The notes under the pieces are model-generated. The model worked only from the letters and a program-made list of their open reading frames with translations. It was not told the DNA's origin and searched no databases. Below, one piece after another: positions 44,601-55,784 of a stretch of DNA of 64,000 nt (positions are counted from its first letter, which is position 1; each line of letters opens with the position of its first letter). The translations under genes were made by a program, and so were the position numbers. This DNA is from Proteles cristata cristata (taxonomy: Eukaryota; Chordata; Mammalia; Carnivora; Hyaenidae). The stretch lies in the NCBI GenBank assembly GCA_017311185.1, contig JAESUZ010000990.1:806001-870000 (forward strand), read 5' to 3'.

Positions 44601-46917
44601 GAAATCATGTTTTGAGAGTGACTGTGCCCAAGCAGACCTACTTCAGAGCCAGGTTGGCTGAGTTAGGAAGTAGTTAGGAGGCAATTATCTTATCCTTGCA
44701 TGGAAGTTCTGGTATAATAAAGATTTTGGAGAATCTGAAGATAGTCCTGTTGAAGCAGAAATTGTACTGGGCACAGTTAAATAGACTATTGCAATGAGAC
44801 AGAGAGACGGAAACTCAGTCTGATTCACTGTAGCTGAAGTAGACCTGGTGGGTTTATAAGTGCTTGCGTGAGGGAACACAAGCCATCTTGTTTTCTCGTT
44901 GACATCATTCAGGAAAAGTAAATTTTCTTGGGTTGTTTTGAAAGGAGATAGTTCATTTCACAACCTGGAACAAGATGCACACAAAGTTAGGCTCCTACTT
45001 GCCCAAATAAACTGGAGGATAGGTGTGTGATCGTCCTTCATCTTTGTATTTTGAAGGGATGGATCTTAGATCCTAGACAGAGACGTCCCTGGGTTAGAAA
45101 CCTGGAAAGAGGTATTTAAAAAGATTTATTTCTCAAAGAGGCCAGGGAAGGAATTTATAGTTACATTTCCAAAGCAAATGTTCTAACTAAAGAGAGGTAA
45201 GGATCTAAAGTCAGGAAGGATCCTGTCTACACTTTAGTCACACCCAGAGGAGCTCAGGACATCTGGGTCAGTATTATTGGTGAGAACCATGTTGTCTGAG
45301 GCTCTACTGCTAGCTTCCTGTGTAGCGGCCACTCACAAGTTGAAGCCAGATAGAGAAAGAAATAACAGACTGGATGTCCTATGAGATTTCAAGCTAACAG
45401 ACCAGTTTTAGGCATATAATGAAGCAGCGTTTGGGTACTTCCCAGAGTAAGAAGGGCAGATAATTACTGACAATTAAATCGTCCAAGAACTTTGGCAATA
45501 TAATTTGTGTTTAAAAAGAAAAGAGTCCCTTCATAGTCATAAGCGAGAGAGACCCAGAACATGTGCAGTAAATCACACTGTTCTATGCTCTTCTCTTCAA
45601 TTGTGTAAGTGGAGTTATTCTCAGCGAAGTTATTTTTTCTTTACAAAGTCATGAGCTTCCAACTACTATTATGTAATGTCCTCTTACATAGATATTACTT
45701 GTGTCTATTAGAGACAAGATAGTGGTACTGGTATGAGCAAACCAGACAATTGACTTTCCTCCTTCACTTAAAGAATTCTATCTCAGTTATTCTATTTTTT
45801 CTTCATGAGTACAGCATAAATTAGAAAAGAATACTCTCTTTTTGCTAGAGAAGCAGGAATCAGACCAGAGTTAAGGGAAATTTCTTCATTGTTGTGCAAA
45901 GAAATAAGCCTTCTCTTGCAGAAATGTCTTTTTGTTTGAGAACTGAATAATCTTAAATGGGTTTCCTTTTCACTGTGGGATTTCTCTGCGTATTTAACAT
46001 ACTCTTTAAATCTCCAAGAGAGAAATTTAAGATGCAAAGTTTCTTAACGTATTTAACCACAGTGTTTGCTGTTCCTAAAGTAAGATTAATATATTGTAGA
46101 ACCAGGGTGTATGGCCAAAGTTAGGGAAATGATGCAGTTCAAATTCCTCAGCATCATTCCACAGGGAGAAACTTTTAAAGTTTATTTGAAGTGGTAAAGC
46201 GGAGGCAGCAAATATCTTGCAAATGGATGAAAATGGACCCCATACTATCAGTGGCTAAGTCCTCTTCCCTCTTCCTATGCTGAGGAAGGCAGTCTGCAGT
46301 GTAAAAAGAAGCAGATCCTTTTCTAAACAACAAGAACAACAACAAAAAGTGAGAAGCAGGATGAAGAAAACTCATTGATGATCAATTCCTAATTCATGGA
46401 TTTGATTTTTTCCTTATTTGGGAAATTCTTAAGTTTGCTGTACATGTCACTGGTTCAAATTTCTGTGGCAAGGAAATGATTAATTTTTTTGCCTCCTCTG
46501 ATGACTTCATTTTTCTGCAATGTATTCCTTCTGTTTCCATCTCATTGTTTCTATCCCTAAATCTCTTTGATATCACATTGAATGGTGATAAATAATTCCA
46601 TCTCTGTAATGTTTTCTCTGAAATGTCTATGAGGAGCAATGTCCATTGTCAGAGTGATATCTTAGGGCTTTGAGATACATTCCAACAACAAAGTAAATTT
46701 TACATTTCACTGGTCCTATGGTGTACATTTTTTATATTTAAATATATTTGAAATTGGGATATATTTTCTAATTTGTGGCATTAATAATTGATTTGGCCTG
46801 GTGGTCATCAAGTTGTGTCTGTGGATATAAGAACATCAAAACCATCTGCATCCAAATATTCAAATTAAACTCTAATGTTTTTGAAAAGAGCCACACAGAT
46901 AATAGCGGAGCTGTCTA
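41695..46917. other. Repeat-poor block, 5.2 kb
   Basis: The longest stretch in the window with no SINE or L1 that I can see. It contains a small (TA)n tract (about 43552-43603). The 128-codon reverse frame at 42314-42700 and the shorter ones have no recognisable domains. GC content rises slightly at 44400-45480. No exon, CpG island or RNA gene was identified. Confidence 0.45.
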
Positions 46918-47034
46918 TTTTTTTTTTAAGTAAGTTTCGAGCCCAAAGTGAAGTTTGAACTCCCCACCCTGAATTCAAGACCTGAACTCAGATAAAAAGT
47001 CAGGCACACAATCAACTGAGCCACCTTGATATCC
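46918..47034 (-). mobile_element. Truncated, old CAN-SINE head, antisense
   Basis: T-run at 46918-46929, then diverged tRNA-like head sequence: TTCGAGCCCAAAGTGAAGTTTGAACTC (46937) and CAATCAACTGAGCCACCTTGATATCCC (47008-47034). The polypurine region is mostly missing. Confidence 0.75.
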
Positions 47035-47937
47035 CAATGGAGAGCTCTCTCTTAACACAGAGCAATCACTGATTGTGGAAAAATGATGAGTCACACATAT
47101 TTGGCAATATATCAAAGTTAGAGTCAAAGCAAGGTGAGAACCATCTAAAGGTAAAAATACTTAAGGACACAGAGCCAATGGCTTCAAGTCATTTATGGAT
47201 TCTTTTAAGAAATGCTGTATCATGGTGGCCCCAATGATATCCAGATTGTTGTTGTGTTTAAAATATGGACATGAAAGACATGACCTAAAAGATATTCAGA
47301 CATGTGTACTTTGAAAGTGAAACAGTTTTAGAAAGACGTTAACCAACTTAGATTGCTTATGTTGCCTTTGTAAAGGTGTATACAAGGGTTATATATAACT
47401 CTGTATCTGAGTAAGTCGCAAATTGCTCATTAAGAAAATAAAATAAAGTATAAAAGAAGATTGTGTCAATCTGACCATAGAGATTGTGCTATAGGTAGGA
47501 CATTTTTCTTCTCTCAGTTGTCTATAAAATAGGATTGGCTATTAAAATTTATAATACATTAGAGCCAATGAAATACATAAAATCATTATAAAAATTAGTG
47601 CTGTGCTTATTTTTTACAAAAGATGAACACTTTTTTTTGGAAAATGCATTTTTTTGATTCTTGTAGTAGTAATCAAAATGAGAAAATATTTAAAATACAT
47701 ATTAAATATTTTAATTTGGGCTATGATATGCTAAATAAATGATTTTTTTTCAAAGCCAGCTAATATAAATTAAATGCTGCATCACTCATATCCCCAAATG
47801 ACTTTCTCTAGAATTCTTTTGCTTGTTATAAAATTCTATAGTATGAATGAGTAAAAACTCAGGAGTAAAATATGTATGAAAGAGTAAATACAAAAAAACA
47901 ACATCAAATTGTTTTCAAATACAACTTTTAAAAGAAC
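47035..47937. other. Unassigned AT-rich stretch
   Basis: Nothing recognisable. Confidence 0.4.
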
Positions 47938-48095
47938 CAGGAGGGGGGACTTGCCCTACCATATATAAAAGTATATCATACCTCGTTATAAAATTAAATA
48001 CTGTGATTTTGATTGTAGGTTAAGTATACAGATCAGTGTAGTAAAAATGAAAATCTGAACACTGTATAAGAAGGTGGTATTTTAAATCAGTACAG
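47938..48095 (+). mobile_element. Old LINE-1 ORF2 fragment
   Basis: CCAGGAGGGGGGACTTGCCCTACCATATATAAAAGTATAT (47938-47977) and AAGGTGGTATTTTAAATCAGTACAG (48072-48096) match the wording of a conserved L1 ORF2 segment in forward orientation. The copy is diverged and short. Confidence 0.7.
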
Positions 48096-48184
48096 AAAGA
48101 ATATATTATCCAGCAAGCATCTTTAAGAACAAAACAAAACATTATATTACTGAAGTAAAAAAAAAATTGTGTTTTCCCTGTTCA

Positions 48185-48219
48185 GACTCTGTCTCTGTCT
48201 CTCAAAAAAAAAAAAAAAG
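48185..48219 (+). repeat. Possible SINE tail fragment (CT-rich plus A-run)
   Basis: CAGACTCTGTCTCTGTCTCTC followed by 15 A resembles the last 35 bp of a CAN-SINE, 5'-truncated. It could also be an unrelated simple repeat. Confidence 0.3.
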
Positions 48220-50180
48220 TTATTACTTTCTAATTCACAGTGGTAGTTTCTTCTGACATTTGAAGCTTTCTTTGATGTGAATTTCAAATGAATCAAACTA
48301 TCCAACAGTAGCACTCAGGAAAAATGTATTTTTTTAAAGCTTCGTAGGTGATGCTGTAGTAAACTCAGATTAATCATCTAGTCTGTAGCCTGCATAAAAT
48401 TATGAGCTGATAGACTCTAAAACCCAGATAACAAAAAACTTTGGAATTTTTGTGAGGGAGCTAAACATACACGTTTGAACAAGAATATCAGAAAAAAGTA
48501 CCATTAGACCAAAAAAAGAAAAGAAAAAAAAAAGAAAGGAAGAAAATAAACAAAATTTTAAGCTATGGAAACTAATATGTGTAGACTCTCTTGTTTAATA
48601 CTCTTATCACTGATATTTCACTTTATATTTTTTCCATAAAAACCCCTCAAAATAGTGGGGAGATATGAGTCAGATGGACATATACTATTTCCTACATAAA
48701 TTATGAGGAGTGAGACCTGTCCCCTACCCTCAAGTAGCTCATAGTTCAATGGGAGGAGAGACTTTAGACAGAAACACCATATAACATTGGGGATCTTATA
48801 ATAGATGTATGTTCTATTCCAAGACCAAAAATGACAGAATATGTTTTATGTAGGTGTGTGAAATAAGCCTGCACATTAGAAAACTCATTTTAGCTGAAAC
48901 TTAAGAAAAAAATTAAAATATATTAGTTATAGGGGAGATTCACGACATTGTAGGGAAAAAATAGAGGGTTTATTACTGAATGGTGAGAACATCAATGTGG
49001 TTTAAACTTTGGGGATGGATTTGTGGGATACATTATAGCACCGTGAGAAGAGAAAGGGAATTTTGACCAGGATTATCGAATTGTGAAATAAATCTGTGAT
49101 AAAATATTACAAGCCTTTATTTTTTTTTTATCATTTTCGAAATAATATTAAGGGTAAAATTTGAACTGCCTTTTAATTATAAATCTTTTTCTCTTCTCAG
49201 TAAACATATAATTATTTCTCTGAACAAAAGCTTCATAATTGCTGACAACTGTCAACCCAGCAGTACATTTTCTCTTCATGTTTTCTAACTGTCAACAAAG
49301 AATGAAATAAGTTTGAGCAAGGATATTCATGTAAAATTATACTTTTCTAGAAATACAGACTCAAATCCAGACATAACCATCTTGAATTGAGAAAATAAAC
49401 CATAACATGGAACCAGTTTCCCTGGACTTATTATGTGAACTTGTTTAGCATGTTGCTCAGGCATCAAGAGACGGACATATAATGTCAATACGTGTCAATG
49501 TGATTGCTTTGGACACTTTCCTACTTACTATGAAATTTTAAAATAAGAAAGATTATTGAGAAAAGGACATACTGAAACAGCACTTTCATTGTAAAGTAGA
49601 TATATAGATAGTACAGATTAAAGACTATTTTCAACTGTCTCTCCTGCCAATCTTATGCTACTGTCACATTGAGGAAATAAGGACTTTTAAAAGCAGCAAA
49701 GGGTAGTTTCAGTCTGTTCCTCAACTCTCTTAGTAAGCTTAAATGCTCTGTATTTTTTTAGATCAAAGGGTTTTATCTTTTTAAAATTGTTGAGCTGAAG
49801 GAGCTTTTGTTGAGCTCTTGTGACTTGCAAAAGTTTTTGGTATAAAAGAGATAGCAGTGCTTGCTGGAGGGTCGCCATGGGGGATAGAAATAGAAACCTA
49901 TACAACACTGGTTGACTCAACCCTTAAAAAAATGCTTTCGCAAGTTATCAAACAAATATTTTAAAAGCAACTGGGGATGCAGTTTTATAAGCATAAAACT
50001 GTGTGCAAGAGAATCAGCTTAATCAAGACCCAGGGGGAGGGGGAAAATAGTGAAAGGTCCATTGCCAAAGGCACAAAGAAAAGTAGCATCCTGACATCTC
50101 ACCTTGCTGGGAGGCAGAGGGAAGTAGAAAATGGACACTGGGCACTGAAACAATGCACAGATACAACAAAGTATACACTT
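48220..50180. other. Unassigned stretch
   Basis: Repeat-poor, AT-rich, with an A-rich GAAA-like run at 48512-48547. No gene recognised. Open frames such as 49687-49920 reverse lack recognisable features. Confidence 0.4.
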
Positions 50181-50505
50181 GCTTTAGTCAGGGTTCTCCA
50201 GAGAAACAGAACTTGCAGGAGAAACAGAACCTATAGGAAAAACAGAATACTATATATGAATATTATATGTGTGTGTTTATGTGTATATGAAGGAAGAAAA
50301 TACTTTAAACAGAAGCCATATATATATAAAGAGAAAGAGAGAGAGATTATTTTAAAATATTGGCTTAGAAATGTGGCTGGTAAGTCTGAAATACATAGGG
50401 TAGGCTGACAGGCTGGAAATTTAAGTAATTATTAACGTTGCAGCCCTGTGAATTCTCCTGAGTAGAAATCTGGGAACTCAGTAAGAGTTCTTATGTTGCA
50501 ATCTT

Positions 50506-50664
50506 TTTTTTTTTTTTTTTTTTTTTTAGAGAGAGAGAAAGAGAGTCCCAAGCAGGCCCTACTCTCAGCATGCAACCCATTATGGGACTTGATCTCATGG
50601 TTTGAGATCATAACCTGAGCTGAAATCGAGAGTCGATTACATAACTGACCCACCTAGCCACGCC
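50506..50664 (-). mobile_element. CAN-SINE, antisense, diverged, nested in the older repeat
   Basis: Target duplication TCTTATGTTGCAATCTT (50489-50505) versus TCTTATGTTGCAGTCTT (50665-50681). T-run of about 23 at the left, then a shortened purine region and degenerate head. Confidence 0.93.
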
Positions 50665-50763
50665 TCTTATGTTGCAGTCTTGAGGAGAATTCCTTCCTCT
50701 TTGGCAAACCTCAGTCTTTGTTCTTAAGGTCTTTCACTGATTGGATGAAGCCTACACATAATC

Positions 50764-50784
50764 TGTGTGTGTGTGTGTGTGTGT
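50764..50784. repeat. (GT)n microsatellite, about 10 units
   Basis: Clean GT repeat inside the older repeat. Confidence 0.95.
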
Positions 50785-50935
50785 ATACGGTGGTGGTGGA
50801 GGTCATCTGATTTTCTCAAAGTCTACTGATTGACATGTTAATTTCATCTAAAAAATAAGAGAAGCATCCAGACTGGTGTTTGACCAGAGATACTGGGCTG
50901 TCCAAACCATCAATAGCAATTAAAACAAAAAGCTC

Positions 50936-51357
50936 TCAGACTCCAAATAATCATTCCTGATTTATACAGCCTCATAGGCCAGCCTCTCTTATAACCTACC
51001 CATCGTTTGGGTCCACTATTTGCACTCAGCTCTGTCTGTGAGCTTCAGAATAGTCAGTGACTCAAAGAGTTTCACTGGCAGACATATTTAAGCCAGGGGA
51101 TGGATTCCTACAGGTCAGTTCCCGGTTTCCACTTTCACAAGCTTGGAGTTACTGACTCATTGTAGCCAGTCTTTGCAACCTGATTTTTAATCTCTCTTCC
51201 TTGAACTATTTCTTGACCAGGGGACAGACTATGAGCCTTCGAGAAAACAGGTTTCTTCCTTTCTTCCTCACATGTCTAACCCAAGCACATCTCGAAGCCA
51301 TCCTCTCTCAGAGTGGGTCCTCAGTGCATGTGTGATAAGAATTTGGTGGCCTGCCTG
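50936..51357. other. Unassigned stretch
   Basis: No gene or named repeat recognised. Confidence 0.4.
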
Positions 51358-51358
51358 A

Positions 51359-51359
<1 letters not shown>

Positions 51360-51399
<40 letters not shown>
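51360..51399. repeat. (CA)n microsatellite, 20 units
   Basis: Uninterrupted AC repeat, followed by ATATGTACACACATACACATG. It adjoins the 5' edge of an L1 fragment. Confidence 0.98.
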
Positions 51400-51402
<3 letters not shown>

Positions 51403-51422
51403 GTACACACATACACATGTAT

Positions 51423-51790
51423 TCAACAACAGCCAATTATGGAAAGAGCCCAAATGTCCATCAATTGCTGAATGGATAAAGAAGATTTGGTATACAATGA
51501 GCTTCTACTTGGCAATGAAGAAGAATGAAATCTTGCCATTTGCAACAATGTGGTTGGAACCTGAGGGTATGATGCTAAGCGAAATAAGTCAGTCAGAGAA
51601 AATGGGTGATGGCATTGAGGAGGGCACTTATTGGGATGAGCACTGGGGTTTTGTGTAAGTGATGAATCACGGGCATCTACTTCTGAAGCCAGACTAACTA
51701 CACTGTATGTTAGCTAACTTGAGAACAAAAGTAAATAATTAAGTAAAAAAAAAATCAGTAAATAAATAAATAAGTAAAAAAAAGTAAAGT
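51423..51790 (+). mobile_element. LINE-1 3' end with internal deletion
   Basis: ORF2 end sequence (AAAGAGCCCAAATGTCCATCAATTGCTGAATGGATAAA at 51441) jumps at about 51602 from the GTCAGTCAGAGAAA region directly to the 3' UTR (ATGGGTGATGGCATTGAGGAGGGCACTTATTGGGATGAGC), so the last ORF2 codons and start of the UTR are deleted. Ends with TGTATGTTAGCTAACTTGAG and an A/AATAA-rich tail. This is the older 3'-UTR type. The resulting 85-codon frame (51401-51658) is chimeric and non-functional. Confidence 0.88.
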
Positions 51791-51807
51791 TAAAAAACAA
51801 CAACAAA

Positions 51808-51975
51808 AAAAACCTTGCTGCATGTGGATCCCAGCAGCAGATGCTTTGTGCAGTCAGTTGCTCCTGGACTCCTTTGTGCAAGGTCCCCCAATAAACCTAT
51901 GTTTTCATCACTGTCTTCAGGTCATTTTTTTGGCCTGATCAGATCATTGCCCACCTTTGGTTAGCATCTCCTGGG
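51808..51975 (+). mobile_element. Possible retroviral LTR 3' portion
   Basis: GGTCCCCCAATAAACCTATG (51881) carries a polyadenylation signal in a setting typical of the R-U5 part of an LTR. It is followed within about 90 bp by TTAGCATCTCCTGGGGCGCAGC, which resembles the junction where U5 and a primer-binding site meet. No U3 or internal coding sequence was seen, so this is tentative. Confidence 0.3.
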
Positions 51976-52303
51976 GCGCAGCTATGCAATATGACATAAA
52001 ATATATATTTATTTATAAATTATATAAATAATAAATGCTTACTTTTAGTGATGGGATGGATGTGTGGGTATTGGGAGGGAAGTGTGTGATTCATTTTAAA
52101 TACAATTAGACAAATTTTAATACATAATACTTTAAAGTGGTGTTTTACAGTACAGTGACAAACTGCTGATAAAGTTGTCACAATTTTTGTATTTCTTGCA
52201 ACCTCTTAATATCTTTTGAATGTTCCAACTGTGAACATAAATGTTTGCTATGTCTGGTCTATGTCAAAAAATTAATTGTGTAAAATGTCAGTTTTCAGAG
52301 GTA
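51976..52303. other. Unassigned AT-rich stretch
   Basis: Nothing recognisable. Confidence 0.4.
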
Positions 52304-52319
52304 TGTCTTTGCTTTTCTT

Positions 52320-52532
52320 TTTTTTTTTAATGCTTTATTTATTTCTAGGAGAGAGAGACAGAGACAGAGTGAGAGGGTCAGAGAGAGAGGGAGTGACAGA
52401 CTCTGAAACAGGCTCCAGGCTCTGAGCTGGCAGTCAGCACAGAGCCCGACGCGGGGCTCGAACCCACGAACCGCAAGATCATGACCTAAGCGAAAGTCGG
52501 ACGCTTAACCGACTAAGCCACCCAGGTGCCCC
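52320..52532 (-). mobile_element. Young CAN-SINE, antisense, 16-bp target duplication
   Basis: TGTCTTTGCTTTTCTT (52304-52319) and TGTCTTCGCTTTTCTT (52533-52548), one mismatch. CpG-rich body with GACGCGGGGCTCGAACCCAC and the CTAGGAGAGAGAG tail junction, grouping it with 6907, 28042 and 30245. The GAGCAGGGGAGGGTCAG segment is shortened (GTGAGAGGGTCAG). Confidence 0.97.
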
Positions 52533-52698
52533 TGTCTTCGCTTTTCTTAATGATCAGTGTAATACGAGTAGTTAACTCATCTGTAAAATTGGAAGAACTT
52601 TTCTATCCTATAGATTTGGGAAACAATAAATGAAAAAAATCATATAACCATATTAGACACACATGGAATATAATTAGTATTCATTAAATACTACCAGT

Positions 52699-52904
52699 GG
52701 GGTGCCTGGGTGGCTCAGTATGTTAAGCGTCTGACTTCGGCTCAGGTCATGATCTCACAGTTTATGGGTTTGGGCCCTGCATCAGACTCTGTGCTGACAC
52801 TCAGGGCCTGGAGCCTCCTTCAGATTCTGTGTCTCCCTCTCTCTGCTCCTTTCTTGCTCACGTCCTGTCTCTCTCCCTCTCTCTCAAAAATAAATAAACA
52901 TAAA
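52699..52904 (+). mobile_element. CAN-SINE
   Basis: Head GGGTGCCTGGGTGGCTCAGTATG; tail CTCAAAAATAAATAAACAT. Imperfect target duplication TAAATACTACCAGT (52685-52698) and AAGAACACCACCAGT (52905-52919). Confidence 0.95.
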
Positions 52905-52919
52905 AAGAACACCACCAGT

Positions 52920-54053
52920 AATATCACAAAGTATATCAGAATCTCATTGTTAGATAGTAACATATAACAGCATAGTCTAGCTTAAACTCTGAAAGTAACA
53001 TTTTTAGAAAGATTTAATGGATTTCATGAAAAATAAAACAGGTATACTTATCTGGCTCCAGAGATCTGCAAGAGCTCTGAAATGTTTCTGGATTTTTTTC
53101 TCCATTTCTTATTTCTATCTGCCTCCTTGTGCCTTCTGCAATGCTTTTTTTGGGGGGCACTATCTTCTCAGTTCCCTATATGCATGGTAAAACACATGAC
53201 TTATTCATAAATATTAACATTATATTACTTGGTTATCCTATGTCTCAATATCAAGGTTTCAAATAACGAACTCTGGTGCCATTTGGGCTAAAAGCTTAGT
53301 CCCTTTATAACAGCTACTGAGTCCTCACGCTGATTTGTTTGGGACATTTAAGCCTGTGAGATAGAAAGACACACATAACACACTCAAAGACATACAGATA
53401 TATAGGTAGATACTTGCACATTTTTTTCATTTGTACTATAAAGACAGAAAACCCCTGAGCTGCAAAGATTCTGTCCTTCAAAGCCTTCATTTCCTCCTGA
53501 GCCAAACATTGTCATAAGAGAAAGGTAATAGTTATATCCCTTTAATACAGGAAATAGGTAAAGAGAAAATTCGGGGTACTGTAACAACACAATACTAGTT
53601 TCGTTCCAAGAATATTAAGCTTCATTTAAAAAAAATGAGGTAACTACGTGGTTTTATAATACTCTGCCTAAACCCCAAAACCTGATTTCAAATCATGGAT
53701 GTGCTTTTCTCCTCAAAATTTATTTCAGAATAGAATGCTTGGTTGCTCTTTCTCTTTCTTGATGAAAAAGATGAAAATAGGGCACATTTTTTGCCCTATT
53801 AATTTTATACTTGTGTTATTTTGAATTTTCAGCTCATTTCGCATTCTTTTTTTTTCAGCTCACTCAAAAATAAAATGATAAGAAAGTGAATCACTCTTTT
53901 TGCATCTAAATTATCACTAACCTGAATTTTTTCCCCAAGAAATCTCATCCTTGTTTTAAATTGGATTTTAAGAAAAGAGATGAGTAGCAACTTGATGTTT
54001 CTTTTAGTTTTAAATAAAGCATCTATTCTACAAGATTTACAAACCTCAATACA
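52920..54053. other. Unassigned stretch
   Basis: No gene or repeat recognised. A G-run TTTTTTTGGGGGGC occurs at 53145-53158. Confidence 0.4.
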
Positions 54054-54175
54054 TTTGTATATATACAAATCACACAATATAATAATACAGAAAGTCTATA
54101 TTTGTATATATACAAGTCCCACAATATAATACACAAATATATATATTTGTATATATACAAATCACACAATATAAT
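54054..54175. repeat. Three-copy tandem of a palindrome-bearing unit
   Basis: The unit TTTGTATATATACAAAT + CACACAATATAAT starts at 54054, 54101 (with one change, ACAAG) and 54146, spacing 47 and 45 bp. TTTGTATATATACAAA is a perfect 16-bp palindrome, so each unit can form a hairpin. Confidence 0.93.
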
Positions 54176-55767
54176 TACACAGAAAAGGAAAACAAAGACA
54201 AAAATAAAAACAGTGGTGGACCACACAATTATGCATTATCTATGCACAGAAACCAAAAACCTGTTACCCCAAAAAAGTGAGAACTTATTTTCATTTCTCA
54301 ACTTACCCTCCCAGCCGAGATGTAGGGGAATTACATTTATCATAATATTCAGTGAAATTGAAACAACACAAAATAAACAGAAATGACTGACCAAGTCAAC
54401 ATAAATTGATGCCAATGTAATCATATGTAGAAAGAATAGTTTCGAATATGATTTCAAACTTTGTTATGAGTATAGGCTGCATGGTGTGATATACTTTTGA
54501 TCAGACTTGTCAACCTCAGCACTGCTGACATTGTGACATAGCTACTTCTTTATTATGGGAAACTGTCCTATTCACTATATGATGTCATTCCTGGCCTCTA
54601 CATCTAAAGGTCAATAGCACCCCCACCTCCCCAAGTTTTAAGAACCAAAAGTATCTGTAGACGTTGCTAAATTTACCCGGGGAAAAAAAATCAATTCATT
54701 ATAGAATTGCTTTAGTTTAATTCCTAAAATTAACCTCAAAAGTTGAGGCATGTGATTATAGAATAATCATAAAATCATGGAACTAACATATTTAGTTTCT
54801 ATAAATCTGTTGGGATTTATAGAAAACAAGCAGGAGGTATACATCTTCAACAAACATTGTTCATCGAGAAAAATAATAGTTCTAAATCTACCATAAGTCT
54901 TGAAAGCATACCACAACAAAAAAATAAAAATTTTTATTAAAGTTTCCCAAGCACATATGAAAAACTGAAAAAGTTTTGTAGAGCATGAAAACTAGGGATA
55001 ATGTTTTCTCCAGTCTATTAACTAGCTTAACAAGTATTTTGAAAAAGAGAATGCAGAGTAGCTATGCATTTTTCACATTATCACCAGTTTAGAAAGAAAA
55101 AAATGACAAAATATACTCTTAATTATATCAATTAACTACAAATTGAATGATGAGTTTTACTTGAAACCGTTTATTTTCTACTTTAGAAAGAGGGCACTGG
55201 TTAAACAATAATTATTCTAATGACATAAAAACCATGAAGTAGAGCTTGTTTATAATTATAACTCTAGACTTTAGAAATTGTAATCATTAAGAAATTGTAT
55301 GTCCAGAGATTTCATGTCCATGGACAGCTTGGCTTGCTATTAATTTGAAACCATTAGTTGTATTTTGTTCTGCATTTTTATTCCCAGAAAAGTCCAATTG
55401 TGATACCACATGGTGAAGAAGACATTGCATTTTATTTAATACAATGGTTTAAGTCTTTTTCATTTTCAACCAACATAGTAATTGATCCAACCCAAAACAG
55501 ATGGAAGCTATTAGCTTCTATTAGCTCAGATATTTGTTAATGAGCATTTTTTTTCTTTTGAAAGGTGTTTTTCTTAAAAAGGAAGATACAATCCTTGTTT
55601 ATTTGTTCACAAACTAACCAAACAAGTGATTTAACATTACAGAGGAACAAAGGAAAATGTAATTGCTTGTTTCATATATAATATTCATCAACAAAAAATA
55701 TTTTGAACAAATCAATTAAGCTCATCTGTTTCATTAACTGTAAAAATTGAAAGAGGCTGGAGAGAAC
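54176..55767. other. Unassigned AT-rich stretch
   Basis: 1.6 kb with no gene or named repeat that I can see. Confidence 0.4.
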
Positions 55768-55784
55768 ACAATAAAGTTATTTTC

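Larger units (their letters stand above)
50183..50935 (+). mobile_element. Ancient mammalian repeat (LTR-like, unnamed), split by a SINE
   Basis: CTTTAGTCAGGGTTCTCCAGAGAAACAGAAC at 50182-50212 starts a widespread old mammalian repeat. Its other landmarks are present in order: GGCTGGTAAGTCTGAAATACATAGGGTAGG (50374), TTGCAGTCTTGAGGAGAATTCCTTCCTC (50672), CTTTCACTGATTGGATGAAGCC (50731), CAAAGTCTACTGATTGACATGTTAATTTCATC (50817) and TGTTTGACCAGAGATACTGGG. I recognise it but cannot name it securely. Confidence 0.7.
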
